This document shows, in pieces, positions 53,276 to 62,068 of a stretch of DNA of 62,092 nt; the first letter of the stretch is position 1, and each line of letters opens with the position of its first letter. The DNA lies in NCBI GenBank assembly GCA_001799285.1, contig MGTD01000002.1, forward strand, positions 420 through 62,511, in the 5' to 3' direction. The notes below the pieces were generated by a model. That model saw only the letters and a list, made by a program, of their open reading frames with translations. It made no database searches and was not told the origin of the DNA. The position numbers were made by a program, and so were the translations under genes. This DNA comes from Deltaproteobacteria bacterium RIFOXYD12_FULL_56_24. Its GTDB lineage: Bacteria; Desulfobacterota; Desulfobulbia; Desulfobulbales; Desulfurivibrionaceae.

Positions 53276-54949
53276 ATGGCACAAACGAAAACCATAACTC
53301 CTGACCGGCAATTGTCTGCTAACCAGAGCGATAATCAGCAAACCATCGAGCTTATAATCGCCGTTTCCCGCGCTGAATACGGAAAGGTCCTTCCCCGTCT
53401 TGCCGAACTGCTCGCGGATGTGGCCGATCTGTACGCCGGTCGCTGGCCGAGCCACGAAGCCTGCACCGTCAACTATCATAATTTCAGCCATGCCCTGGAT
53501 GTCTGTCTTGCCGCCGCCCGGATGGTTTCCGGCTGGAACAAGATGGAGGCGGGGCAGTCCCTGGACGCTGGCTACTTTCAGCTTGGCATGGCCGCAAGTG
53601 TGTTCCATGACGCCGGCTATATCAAGGACAAGGGCGATCTGGCCGGAGCGGGCGGCAAATTCACCCTGATCCATGTCAAACGAAGCATGGATATCGCCCG
53701 GGAATATCTGACCCGAAGACATTGGCCCGAGTCCGATGTGGATGCGGTCTGCCGGATAATTTCCATCACCGACTACACAAATCTGCCGGATTTAGCCCCC
53801 CTGTTCAAGGAGGAGCGACTCAAGGCCTTGGCCCGGATAGTGGCCACCGCCGACCTGGTCGCCCAGATGGCGGATACCGACTATATCCAGCGCATGGATG
53901 ATCTCTTTGCCGAGTTCAAGGAGGTCTACGAGTTTGAAAACCGCGAGAACCTGATCAAGAAAGGGACCAAGATTTTCAAGACCGTGCAGGAGATCAAGGA
54001 CGGCACCCTTGCCTTTTATGAGCAGTTCATCGTGCCGACCCTGGCAAAACTCGGACGCATGGACCGTTATCTGACCGTTTTTTTTGGCGACGGCAGGAAC
54101 CCCTATCAGGAAAACATCGTCGCCAATCTTTCCGGGCATCTCATGGATGTCCGTTCCCAGTGGCGGCGGCTCGGCGATATTCTCACTGACTTGGGGCTGG
54201 CCTCCGAAGAGGAGATTGCCTCCGCCCTGGCCAGACAGAAGAGCCTGGCCGGGCAAAAAATCGACTCCGCCAAAAACTTCAACGTTCTGCTCCGGGCGCA
54301 TCTACAGCCTTGGTTTACCGCCCGTTTCAAGGAAGAGCGCTGTCTTGGCGGTATCCTCATGGAGATGCAGACGGTGGAGCCGAAATCCCTGGCCAAAGGA
54401 TTGCTGGCCCAGAGGCTGCCCGATTCCCTGTGTGAGTCGCTTTCTCCCCGTCAGCTGCACTTCCTGCTCCAGGCCGCGATCCTCTTGCAGAATATCGGTA
54501 AGGATCCGTGGATTATGGAGGTGGTCCTGGAAATGGCCAATGAAATCCTCGACTGCGAAGCGAGCTCAATCCTGATCGCGGATCTCGAGGGAAAGGAGCT
54601 GCTGGTCGCCCTGCCCACCGGCCCCAAGAAAAACCTGATCTACGGCAAGACTATTCCCATGGACAAAGGACTTGCCGGCTGGGTCTATCGCAACGGCCAG
54701 TCGGCCCTGGCGAGCAATGCCGGCACCGACGCCCGCTTTGACAACGGTATGGACAGGAATGCCGATTTTGTCACCCGCTCCATCCTCGCCGTGCCCCTCC
54801 ATGTAAACGGAGAATGCATCGGCGCGGTGCAGGCGCTGAACAAATGCGATGATAATTTCACCCAGCACGATGTGAATGTGCTTTCCATACTTGCCAATAT
54901 GCTGGCCAATGTCATGGCCGGGGTGTTAGGCAGTCGAGCGAGCCATTGA
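53276..54949 (+). CDS. HD-domain phosphodiesterase-like protein with C-terminal GAF domain
   Basis: This 557-residue cytoplasmic protein has an HD metal site spread over NYHNFSHALDV (His68, His72), FHDAGY (His111-Asp112), His133 and Asp193. The order HN-x2-H-x2-DV followed by FHD is the pattern of class I cyclic-nucleotide phosphodiesterases rather than HD-GYP proteins. A helical middle region (about 260-400) precedes a GAF domain at about 410-550, with LDCEASSILIADLEGKELL and SILAVPLHVNGECIGAVQAL. Substrate and ligand are unknown. It appears to be transcribed alone and ends 11 nt before element copy 3. Confidence 0.75.
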   Translation: MAQTKTITPDRQLSANQSDNQQTIELIIAVSRAEYGKVLPRLAELLADVADLYAGRWPSHEACTVNYHNFSHALDVCLAAARMVSGWNKMEAGQSLDAGYFQLGMAASVFHDAGYIKDKGDLAGAGGKFTLIHVKRSMDIAREYLTRRHWPESDVDAVCRIISITDYTNLPDLAPLFKEERLKALARIVATADLVAQMADTDYIQRMDDLFAEFKEVYEFENRENLIKKGTKIFKTVQEIKDGTLAFYEQFIVPTLAKLGRMDRYLTVFFGDGRNPYQENIVANLSGHLMDVRSQWRRLGDILTDLGLASEEEIASALARQKSLAGQKIDSAKNFNVLLRAHLQPWFTARFKEERCLGGILMEMQTVEPKSLAKGLLAQRLPDSLCESLSPRQLHFLLQAAILLQNIGKDPWIMEVVLEMANEILDCEASSILIADLEGKELLVALPTGPKKNLIYGKTIPMDKGLAGWVYRNGQSALASNAGTDARFDNGMDRNADFVTRSILAVPLHVNGECIGAVQALNKCDDNFTQHDVNVLSILANMLANVMAGVLGSRASH

Positions 54950-54960
54950 GCGCTTTTTCC

Positions 54961-55067
54961 GTAAGCGATCACAGGGTACCACATCTTGCGGCGATCGGTC
55001 CGGCTCACGTACAAAAGTACGCATCGCCGTCCCGCTTGCCGCAACCTGCACCACCCTGTGACCGTTT
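54961..55067 (-). repeat. 108-bp palindromic element, copy 3 (inverted)
   Basis: It is oriented opposite to copies 1 and 2. Arms GCGATCACAGGG and CCCTGTGACCG pair with each other. The central hairpin is CGTAC-N4-GTACG. It lies between the HD-domain gene and yejA. Confidence 0.85.
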
Positions 55068-55086
55068 GTTTCGTGGTTACTTGACC

Positions 55087-55106
55087 TATTGGGGCATACC
55101 CCGTGA
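55087..55106. repeat. 20-bp palindromic repeat, copy 2
   Basis: TATTGGGGCATACCCCGTGA matches 40438-40457 at 18 of 20 positions. It contains a near-palindrome (GGGGCATACCCC) and lies 33 nt upstream of the yejA start. Confidence 0.6.
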
Positions 55107-55139
55107 CCCGTTACCTTTTTCCGCTTTACAGTACTGCCG

Positions 55140-56951
55140 ATGAAAATCCTCTTTCCCGCCCTGCTGGCTCTCGCCCTCGCCCTGCCCGCGTCCGCCCTCG
55201 CCGCCCAGGGGATCAGCATCGACGGCAAGGTTAAGTACCCGCAGGGTTTCAACAAGTTCGACTATGCTTCCGACCAGGCCCGGAAGGGCGGCCAGCTGGT
55301 GCTCCATGATCTGGGCAGCTTTGACAAGCTCAACCCCTTTACCCTAAAAGGTACTCCCCCGGCGGGGCTTGACGAGCTGGTTTTTGAGACCCTTGCCGTG
55401 CCGAGTCTGGATGAGCCCTTTGCCTCCTATGGCCTGATCGCCAAAGATATTACCCTGGCAGCGGACAAATTATCAGTCACCTTCACCATCCACGAACAGG
55501 CCAGGTTTTCCGACGGCACTCCGATTACCCCGGAAGATGTGAAATTTTCGTTGGATACCCTGAAAAGCCCGGAGGTAAGCCCCTCGTACCAGATCTATTT
55601 TCAGGATATCTCCTCCGCCGAGGTTCTTGACCAGCATCGGGTCCGCTTCCATTTTTCCCAGCGCAATCGTGAGCTGCACATGATCGCCGCCCAGCTGCCG
55701 GTATTATCCAAAAAATTCTACACCGCCCACCCTTTTGCCTCCCCGGGCATGACCCCGCCGGTCGGCTCCGGTCCCTATCTGATCAAAGAAGTCATCCCCG
55801 GCAAAGCCATCACCTATGTGCGCAACCCGCAGTACTGGGCCAGGGATCTCAACGTGCGGCGCGGGATGTTCAACTTCGACACCATCATCTACAAATATTT
55901 CAAGGACCAGATCGTGGCGGTGGAGGCCTTCAAGGCCGGAGAATTCGATTTCATGCCGGTCAATATCGCCAAGCAATGGGCCCGCGACCTGGACGGCCCC
56001 AGGTTCAAGCGCGGCGAGCTGGCCAAGGAAACCCTGCCCCACAGGAATAACGCCGGGATGCAGGCCTTTGTCTTCAATCTGCGCAAGCCGGTTTTCCAGA
56101 ACCCCCAAGTCCGCAAAGCCCTCTCCCTGGCCTTTGATTTTGAATGGACCAACGCGGCCCTCTTTTTTGACCAATACACCCGCTGTGACAGTTTTTTTAG
56201 CAATTCAGCCCTGAGCGCCAAGGGAGTGCCGACAGGCCTTGAGCTGTCCTATCTTGAACCATTTCGCTCTCACCTGCCCCCGGAGGTGTTCACTACTCCG
56301 CCCGCCCCGTTCAGCACCAGGCCGCCGGCCAGCCTGCGCGCCAATCTGCTTGCGGCCAAAAAAATTCTCAACCAGGCAGGCTGGACTGTGAAAAACGGGG
56401 TGTTGACCAACCGCACCGGACAAGTGCTGGAGTTTGAAATTCTTTTGGTCGGCGCGGGTTTTGAACGGGTGATGGAGCCTTACATCAACAACCTGAAAAA
56501 ACTCGGGGTGCGCGTGCACTCGCGGGTCATCGACCCGGCCCTCTACAGCCGCCGGCTGGATAATTTTGATTTCGACATGACGGTTTCCGTCTTTGGCCAG
56601 GCCCAATCACCGGGCAATGAACAGCGGAATTACTGGCATTCGACGGTTGCGGATCGCAAGGGCTCGCGGAATCTCATCGGCATCAAGGAGCCTGCGGTGG
56701 ATCACCTGGTGGAGAAGATCATCTATGCCCAGACCCAGGAGGAGCTGCATGCCGCTTGCAAGGCCCTGGACCGGGTACTCTGGTACGGCTATTATGTGGT
56801 GCCCAACTGGTATCTGGCCCAGCACCGGGTCGCCTATCGCACCATCTTCGCCAGGCCGAAAACCCTGCCCCTGTATTACTCTCCCTTTCAGGCCCTGATG
56901 ACCTGGTGGCGGATGCCGGAAAGGCAACAGCAAGGAGCGTTTAGGAAATAA
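55140..56951 (+). CDS. yejA: Peptide ABC transporter substrate-binding protein (YejA-like)
   Basis: This 603-residue periplasmic family 5 solute-binding protein has a signal peptide (MKILFPALLALALALPASAL, cleaved near AAQG). Motifs include GGQLVLHDLGSFDKLNPF, FSDGTPITPEDVKFSLDTL and PPVGSGPYLIKEVIPGKAITYVRN. The segment AFVFNLRKPVFQNPQVRKALS fits the YejA branch, which imports oligopeptides, including microcin C-type compounds in enterobacteria. The ATG lies just after the signal-less spacer and has no strong ribosome site. yejB follows after 1 nt. Confidence 0.9.
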   Translation: MKILFPALLALALALPASALAAQGISIDGKVKYPQGFNKFDYASDQARKGGQLVLHDLGSFDKLNPFTLKGTPPAGLDELVFETLAVPSLDEPFASYGLIAKDITLAADKLSVTFTIHEQARFSDGTPITPEDVKFSLDTLKSPEVSPSYQIYFQDISSAEVLDQHRVRFHFSQRNRELHMIAAQLPVLSKKFYTAHPFASPGMTPPVGSGPYLIKEVIPGKAITYVRNPQYWARDLNVRRGMFNFDTIIYKYFKDQIVAVEAFKAGEFDFMPVNIAKQWARDLDGPRFKRGELAKETLPHRNNAGMQAFVFNLRKPVFQNPQVRKALSLAFDFEWTNAALFFDQYTRCDSFFSNSALSAKGVPTGLELSYLEPFRSHLPPEVFTTPPAPFSTRPPASLRANLLAAKKILNQAGWTVKNGVLTNRTGQVLEFEILLVGAGFERVMEPYINNLKKLGVRVHSRVIDPALYSRRLDNFDFDMTVSVFGQAQSPGNEQRNYWHSTVADRKGSRNLIGIKEPAVDHLVEKIIYAQTQEELHAACKALDRVLWYGYYVVPNWYLAQHRVAYRTIFARPKTLPLYYSPFQALMTWWRMPERQQQGAFRK

Positions 56952-56952
56952 G

Positions 56953-58014
56953 ATGACTGCCTATATTATAAGACGCCTGCTGCTCATGATCCCCACCATC
57001 TTCGGGATCATGCTGGTCACCTTTGCCGTCACCCAGTTCGTGCCGGGCGGGCCGGTGGAGCGGATGCTCGCCCAGTTGCAGGGCCATGACCGGGCGGGCG
57101 GCGAGGTCCGCGCCAGTCGCAGCCTGGATCTGTACCAGGGCGACAAGGGACTCGACGAGGAGCGGGTCGCCCAGCTCACCAAGCTCTACGGCTTTGACAA
57201 GCCGCCGGCGGAGCGATTCCTTACCATGATGAAAAACTATCTGGTTTTCGATTTCGGCACCAGCTATTACCACCACAACAGCGTGGCGGCCCTGGTCATC
57301 TCCAAGCTGCCCGTTTCCATGTCCCTGGGGTTGTGGTCTTTTCTCATCGTCTACGGGGTCTGCATCCCGCTCGGTATCGCCAAGGCCATGCGGGAGGGCT
57401 CCCGCTTCGATGTTCTCACTACCACCGCAATCCTGATCGGCTACGCCATTCCCGGCTTCGTCCTGGCCATCGCCCTGATCGTTCTTTTTGGCGGCGGCAG
57501 TTTTTTCAGCATCTTCCCGCTGCGCGGCCTGGTCTCCGACAACTGGGGTGAGCTGAGCCTGGCCGCCAAGGTGGCGGACTACCTCTGGCACATGGTCCTG
57601 CCGGTGCTCTCTTCCACGCTGGGCAGCCTGGCGGTGATGACCCTGCTGACCAAGAACAGCTTTCTCGAAGAGATCCGCAAGCAGTACGTGCTCACCGCCC
57701 GGGCCAAGGGGTTGAGCGAAGGCCAGGTTCTGTACCGGCATGTGTTCCGCAACGCCATCATCCCCATCATCACCGGTTTTCCCGGCTCCTTCATCACCGC
57801 CTTTTTCACCGGCAGCCTGCTGATCGAAACCATCTTCTCCCTGGACGGCATGGGGTTGCTGGCCTACGAATCCATTCTCAACCGCGATTATCCGGTGGTG
57901 CTTGGCACCCTCTATTTTTTCACCATCATCGGCCTGATCTCCCGGCTGCTCTCGGACTTAAGCTATGTGGTGGTGGATCCGCGCATCAGCTTTGAAAGCG
58001 TGGAGTCCCGTTGA
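56953..58014 (+). CDS. yejB: Peptide ABC transporter permease (YejB-like)
   Basis: This 353-residue inner-membrane permease begins MTAYIIRRLLLMIPTIFGIM and has about six transmembrane segments. The coupling motif is in YVLTARAKGLSEGQVLYRHVFRNAIIPI. An insertion at about 40-75 (rich in Arg, Asp and Glu) is typical of the YejB branch. It overlaps the yejE start (TGATG). Confidence 0.92.
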   Translation: MTAYIIRRLLLMIPTIFGIMLVTFAVTQFVPGGPVERMLAQLQGHDRAGGEVRASRSLDLYQGDKGLDEERVAQLTKLYGFDKPPAERFLTMMKNYLVFDFGTSYYHHNSVAALVISKLPVSMSLGLWSFLIVYGVCIPLGIAKAMREGSRFDVLTTTAILIGYAIPGFVLAIALIVLFGGGSFFSIFPLRGLVSDNWGELSLAAKVADYLWHMVLPVLSSTLGSLAVMTLLTKNSFLEEIRKQYVLTARAKGLSEGQVLYRHVFRNAIIPIITGFPGSFITAFFTGSLLIETIFSLDGMGLLAYESILNRDYPVVLGTLYFFTIIGLISRLLSDLSYVVVDPRISFESVESR

Positions 58015-59042
58015 TGAACCCGAAACCACAGAAACTCTCTTCCCGGCGCTGGCGGCGTTTTAAGGCCAACAAGAGGGGCTACTACAGCCTGATCCTCTTT
58101 TCCCTTTGCTTTCTCTTCAGCCTGGGCGCGGAGCTCCTCAGCAACGATAAGCCGCTGCTGGTTTCCTACCAGGGAAGCCTCTATTTCCCCCTGCTCAAGG
58201 AATACCCGGAAACCACCTTCGGCGGTGAGTTTGCCACCGAGGCCGATTACCAGGACCCCTTTGTCCGCCACCGGCTCACCAGCAACGCCAACTTCGCCCT
58301 GTTTCCGCCCAACCCGCACAGCTTTGCCTCGATCAACCTCCAGCTCAATCAGCCGGTCCCCTCCCCGCCCGACGGGACCAACTATCTGGGCACCGACGAC
58401 CGGGGCCGCGATGTCCTGGCCCGGCTGCTCTACGGCTTTCGCCTTTCGGTTATTTTTGCCTTTGTCCTCACCTTTATCGGCACGGTCATCGGCATCATAA
58501 CCGGGGCGGTGCAGGGCTATCTCGGCGGGCGCACCGATCTCTTTATGCAGCGCTTCATCGAGATCTGGAGCGCCATGCCCGAGCTGTACCTGCTGATCAT
58601 CTTTGCCTCGATCTTCAAGCCCAGCGTCCTGCTCCTGTTGATCCTCCTGTCGATCTTCGGCTGGATGGGGCTGGCCGATTACGTGCGGGCCGAGTTTCTT
58701 AAAGGGCGCAACCTCGATTATGTCAAGGCGGCCAAGGCGCTGGGCGTGGGCAATATCACCATCATGTTCCGCCACCTGCTCCCCAACGGGATGACCCCGG
58801 TGATCACCTTCCTGCCTTTCCGCCTGAGCGGTTCGATCCTGGCTCTCACCAGCCTCGACTTCCTGGGCCTCGGCGTGCCGCCCCCCACCCCGAGCTTAGG
58901 CGAGCTGCTGGCTCAAGGTAAGAACAACATCGAGGCGTGGTGGCTTTCCCTGACCACCTTCGGGGTGCTGGTCGGCACCCTGGTTCTGTTGATCTTTATT
59001 GGGGAAGCGTTGCGGGAAACCTTTGATCCGAGGAAGGTGTGA
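58014..59042 (+). CDS. yejE: Peptide ABC transporter permease (YejE-like)
   Basis: This 342-residue permease partner of YejB starts MNPKPQKLSSRRWRRFKANKR, a basic N-terminus before the first membrane helix. A long periplasmic loop (about 45-120) leads to YLGTDDRGRDVLARLLYGFRLS, and the coupling region is DYVKAAKALGVGNITIMFRHLLPN. The stop codon overlaps by one base the ATG of the inserted DUF559 gene, so the next transporter gene is 483 nt away instead of adjacent. Confidence 0.92.
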   Translation: MNPKPQKLSSRRWRRFKANKRGYYSLILFSLCFLFSLGAELLSNDKPLLVSYQGSLYFPLLKEYPETTFGGEFATEADYQDPFVRHRLTSNANFALFPPNPHSFASINLQLNQPVPSPPDGTNYLGTDDRGRDVLARLLYGFRLSVIFAFVLTFIGTVIGIITGAVQGYLGGRTDLFMQRFIEIWSAMPELYLLIIFASIFKPSVLLLLILLSIFGWMGLADYVRAEFLKGRNLDYVKAAKALGVGNITIMFRHLLPNGMTPVITFLPFRLSGSILALTSLDFLGLGVPPPTPSLGELLAQGKNNIEAWWLSLTTFGVLVGTLVLLIFIGEALRETFDPRKV

Positions 59043-59476
59043 TGGGGGCGCAAGAGGCTTGCGCCACGGTAAAGAAAATTCCCCTCTCCCCCCGGGAGAG
59101 GGATAGGGAGAGGGCGCCCAAAAAGTTGCTGACCCGGGCTCGCACCTTACGCCGACAATCCAGCGATGCTGAAAAAACACTGTGGGTGCACCTGCGGGCT
59201 CGTCGATTCAATGGGTACAAGTTTCGGCGCCAAGTGATCATCGAGTCTTATATTGTTGATTTCATCTGTGTTGAGGCAAAGCTGATCATTGAGGCCGATG
59301 GGGGACAGCACACGGAACAAAGAGCCTACGATGCCGTGCGGACAGCAAGGCTGGAACATTTGGGATACAGAGTTATCCGCTTCTGGAATCATGAGATACT
59401 GGCTGAGCTTGATGCTGTGCTTGAACGGGTTTTCTCTGTATTGACGGAGCTTCCCTCACCCCAACCCTCTCCCTGA
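59042..59476 (+). CDS. DUF559 (Vsr-like endonuclease fold) protein
   Basis: This 144-residue protein has the DUF559 core RQSSDAEKTLWVHLRARRFNGYKF, then YIVDFICVEAKLIIEADGGQH and YRVIRFWNHEIL. The D-x(n)-E-x-D pattern fits a Vsr-like nuclease fold. Its biological role is not established. The first 25 residues (IPLSPRERDRERAPKK) and the last eight (LPSPQPSP) are translations of the flanking palindromes. The true domain may begin at RARTLRRQ. It splits an otherwise continuous yej operon, which suggests insertion. Confidence 0.85.
   Translation: MGAQEACATVKKIPLSPRERDRERAPKKLLTRARTLRRQSSDAEKTLWVHLRARRFNGYKFRRQVIIESYIVDFICVEAKLIIEADGGQHTEQRAYDAVRTARLEHLGYRVIRFWNHEILAELDAVLERVFSVLTELPSPQPSP
59082..59102. 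repeat. Palindrome at the 5' end of the DUF559 cassette
   Basis: CCCTCTCCC and GGGAGAGGG form a perfect 9-bp stem with a 3-nt loop (CCC), followed by a further GGGAGAGGGCG at 59106-59116. It lies 40 nt into the DUF559 reading frame. Confidence 0.85.
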
Positions 59477-59485
59477 GGGAGAGGG
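59465..59485. repeat. Palindrome at the 3' end of the DUF559 cassette
   Basis: The same 9-bp stem, CCCTCTCCC and GGGAGAGGG, has loop TGA and is preceded by CCTCACCCCAA. The DUF559 stop codon is the loop TGA. The yejF start follows 40 nt later. Confidence 0.85.
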
Positions 59486-59525
59486 CGTTAAGGCCACGAA
59501 TTTGTCTGGAAAAAGGGAATACCCC

Positions 59526-61115
59526 ATGCTGCTTGAGCTGAAAAACCTCACCGCCGGTTTCTACTCGGATCGTGGCTTTACCCCGGTATTGGACAAGGTC
59601 TCCTTTGCCATTGCTCGCGGTGAAACCGCGGCTCTGGTCGGCGAATCCGGGTCCGGCAAATCGGTGACCGCCCTGTCCATCCTGGGACTGCTGGAAAAAG
59701 ATGCGGCCAGGATCGAAGGCCAGGTTCTCTTCAATGGGGAGGATCTGGTCTCCTGCCCGAAAGTCCGGCTGCGCCAGATTCGCGGCAATCGGATCGCCAT
59801 GATTTTTCAGGAGCCCATGACCTCGCTCAATCCGGTCTACTCCATCGGCGCCCAGCTCATCGAACCGCTGATGCTGCATCAGGGGTTTGCCAAAAATGAG
59901 GCGTCGGCCATGGCGGAGAATCTCCTTAAGCGTTGCGGGATTGCCGACGCGGCCCAGCGGCTGAACAGCTTTCCCCACCAGCTCTCCGGCGGCCAGCGCC
60001 AGCGGGTGATGATCGCCATGGCCCTGGCCTGCCGGCCGGACCTCTTGATCGCCGACGAGCCGACCACGGCCCTGGATGTCACCATCCAGGCGCAGATCCT
60101 GGCCATGATCAAGGAGATCCAGCAGGAACTGGGCATGGCTTTGCTGCTCATCACCCACGACCTCAACATGGTGGAAATGATCGCCCAGCGGGTCCATATC
60201 ATGCATGAGGGGAGGATCGTGGAGAGCGGTCCCACCGCCGAGGTGTTCAGCAAGCCGCAAAACCCCTACACCATCCATCTCCTGAACAGCGTGCCACACG
60301 AAGCACCCACCCCCAAGGACAACCCGCCTCCGCTACTTACCGCCGCCAACCTTTCCTGTCATTTCCCGATCAAGGCCGGTTTCCTGCGGCGCACGGTGAA
60401 TACGATCAAGGCGGTAGATGAGGTGAGCTTGACCATCAGGCAGGGTACCACCTTCGGGGTGGTCGGCGAATCAGGCTCGGGCAAAAGCACCCTGGGCATG
60501 TGCCTGCTCAAATTGGTCAACAGCCGGGGTAGCCTGCTCTACGATGGCCGCGATCTGCTGACCCTGTCCAACAGCCAGTGGCGGCCCCTGCGCCGCGATC
60601 TCCAGGTGGTGTTTCAGGATCCCTTCTCCTCCCTATCGCCGAGACTCAACGTGGGCCGGATCGTGGGCGAAGGCTTAAGCGTGCATGGCCTTGGCAACCG
60701 GGAGGAACGCAAAAAACGAGTGGCCGAGGCGCTGATCGAGGTCGGCCTGGAGCCGGAGATGATCGAGCGCTACCCCCACGAGTTTTCCGGGGGCCAGCGG
60801 CAGCGGATCGCCATTGCCAGAGCCGTGGTGCTCAAGCCCCGCTTCCTGGTGCTGGACGAGCCCACCAGCGCCCTGGACATGACCATCCAGGCCCAGATCA
60901 TCGAACTGCTCAAAAACCTGCAAGCCAGGCACAACATCACCTACTTCTTCATCTCCCACGATCTGCGGGTGATCAAAGCCATGGCCGACGAGGTGGCGGT
61001 GATGCAGAACGGCCGCATTGTCGAATCAGGCCCTGCGGCGGAACTCTTTGCCAACCCCTCCCACCCCTATACCCAAAAGCTTTTTTCCGCGGCCTTTGAC
61101 CTGGCGCCGGTTTGA
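59526..61115 (+). CDS. yejF: Peptide ABC transporter ATPase, two-domain (YejF-like)
   Basis: This 529-residue fused ATPase powers the YejB/YejE permease. The first ABC unit has [27 protein letters not shown] and [12 protein letters not shown]. The second has [26 protein letters not shown] and [12 protein letters not shown]. Each is followed by a C-terminal peptide-transporter motif ([12 protein letters not shown] and [12 protein letters not shown]). The ATG at 59526 has AGGGA upstream; a TTG at 59502 is less likely because it lies just past the inserted palindrome. Confidence 0.94.
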   Translation: MLLELKNLTAGFYSDRGFTPVLDKVSFAIARGETAALVGESGSGKSVTALSILGLLEKDAARIEGQVLFNGEDLVSCPKVRLRQIRGNRIAMIFQEPMTSLNPVYSIGAQLIEPLMLHQGFAKNEASAMAENLLKRCGIADAAQRLNSFPHQLSGGQRQRVMIAMALACRPDLLIADEPTTALDVTIQAQILAMIKEIQQELGMALLLITHDLNMVEMIAQRVHIMHEGRIVESGPTAEVFSKPQNPYTIHLLNSVPHEAPTPKDNPPPLLTAANLSCHFPIKAGFLRRTVNTIKAVDEVSLTIRQGTTFGVVGESGSGKSTLGMCLLKLVNSRGSLLYDGRDLLTLSNSQWRPLRRDLQVVFQDPFSSLSPRLNVGRIVGEGLSVHGLGNREERKKRVAEALIEVGLEPEMIERYPHEFSGGQRQRIAIARAVVLKPRFLVLDEPTSALDMTIQAQIIELLKNLQARHNITYFFISHDLRVIKAMADEVAVMQNGRIVESGPAAELFANPSHPYTQKLFSAAFDLAPV

Positions 61116-61164
61116 GGGCCAACTGCATTTTTCGCCCAAGGCATCTGGGGGCAGAAAAGAGTAC

Positions 61165-61193
61165 TTGCCAAACCGTCTTGTTTTACACATAAT
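61165..61193 (+). promoter_or_regulatory. Promoter and possible operator of vapBC
   Basis: TTGCCA (61165-61170) and CATAAT (61188-61193) are 17 bp apart. The inverted half-sites CACAT and ATGTG overlap and follow the -10, as expected for autoregulation by an antitoxin. GGAGGTGA precedes the vapB start. Confidence 0.6.
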
Positions 61194-61227
61194 ATAATGC
61201 AAACGAATGTGTGAACGGAGGTGAGAG

Positions 61228-61428
61228 ATGGCGACGAATCTGGCGATTGATGACAGTCTGATCGAAGAAGCGCGGGTGCTGGGCAAGCAGAAGACCAAGA
61301 AGGCCGTGGTGACCGAGGCGCTGGAGGAATATATCCAGCGCCGGAAGCAAAAGGATATTCTGAATATCTTCGGCAAGGTCGATTACGATCAGGATTACGA
61401 TTACAAGAAACAGCGGCAGGCGGAATGA
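61228..61428 (+). CDS. vapB: VapB-type antitoxin
   Basis: This 66-residue antitoxin reads TNLAIDDSLIEEARVLGKQ, followed by TKKAVVTEALEEYIQRRKQ, the ribbon-helix-helix-like VapB pattern. An acidic aromatic tail (DYDQDYDYKKQ) probably wraps the toxin. It overlaps vapC by 4 nt (ATGA). Confidence 0.9.
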   Translation: MATNLAIDDSLIEEARVLGKQKTKKAVVTEALEEYIQRRKQKDILNIFGKVDYDQDYDYKKQRQAE

Positions 61429-61835
61429 AGATTCTGGTCGATACCTGTGTCTGGTCCCTGGCCTTACGCCGCAACGAGACAGCCGAACACGCTCTGGTCG
61501 AGGAGCTCACCGAGTTGGTGGCCGAACTGCGGGTGCAACTGATCGGCCCGGTCCGGCAGGAACTCCTCTCCGGGGTCAAGACGAAAAAGCAGTTCTCCTC
61601 TCTCAAAAAGTATCTCGCCGCCTTTCACGATCTGCCCTTGGATTCCGCAGACTTCGAATTGGCGGCGGAGTTTTTCAACCTGGCCAGAAGCAAGGGCATC
61701 CAAGGCTCCAACACGGATTATCTCATCTGTGCCGTGGCGCATCGTCACCAGTTACCCATTTTCACCACGGACCAGGATTTCGAACGCTACTCCTCGGTGG
61801 TGCCGATCCGCTTGTACCAGCCGCGCCTGCGGTAG
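61425..61835 (+). CDS. vapC: VapC-type PIN-domain toxin ribonuclease
   Basis: This 136-residue PIN-domain RNase is neutralised by VapB. Catalytic acidic residues are visible in ILVDTCVWSLAL, PVRQELLSG, GSNTDYLICAVA and IFTTDQDFERY, so the active site appears intact. Members cut tRNA or rRNA; the target here is unknown. Confidence 0.93.
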   Translation: MKILVDTCVWSLALRRNETAEHALVEELTELVAELRVQLIGPVRQELLSGVKTKKQFSSLKKYLAAFHDLPLDSADFELAAEFFNLARSKGIQGSNTDYLICAVAHRHQLPIFTTDQDFERYSSVVPIRLYQPRLR

Positions 61836-62068
61836 CGTTTGCGGCAGAAGATTCAATTCTATTGTTGGATGTCCATAAGATTATATTTTTTGATGGGATG
61901 GGGAACAATTAATTGGGGAGCGTCCCGGATTTATTTTCGCCGTAACCGAGACCAAGTTGCGCGAGATCTTCGACCCCGACTTTGCAAAAAAGCTGATTTT
62001 CCAGGCTTGACACCTACGCGAAGCTCAAGAGGGGAAACATTCTTTGACATGATGGCTCCTTAGACAAG
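61836..62068. other. Spacer downstream of vapC
   Basis: No credible gene was recognised. Short open stretches look like debris and cannot be assigned. Confidence 0.3.

Noticed and set aside
40629-62022. Shared 15-mer TAYGCGAAGCTCAAG near two toxin-antitoxin loci
   Set aside because: Only 15 bases match, with no similarity around them, so chance is adequate.
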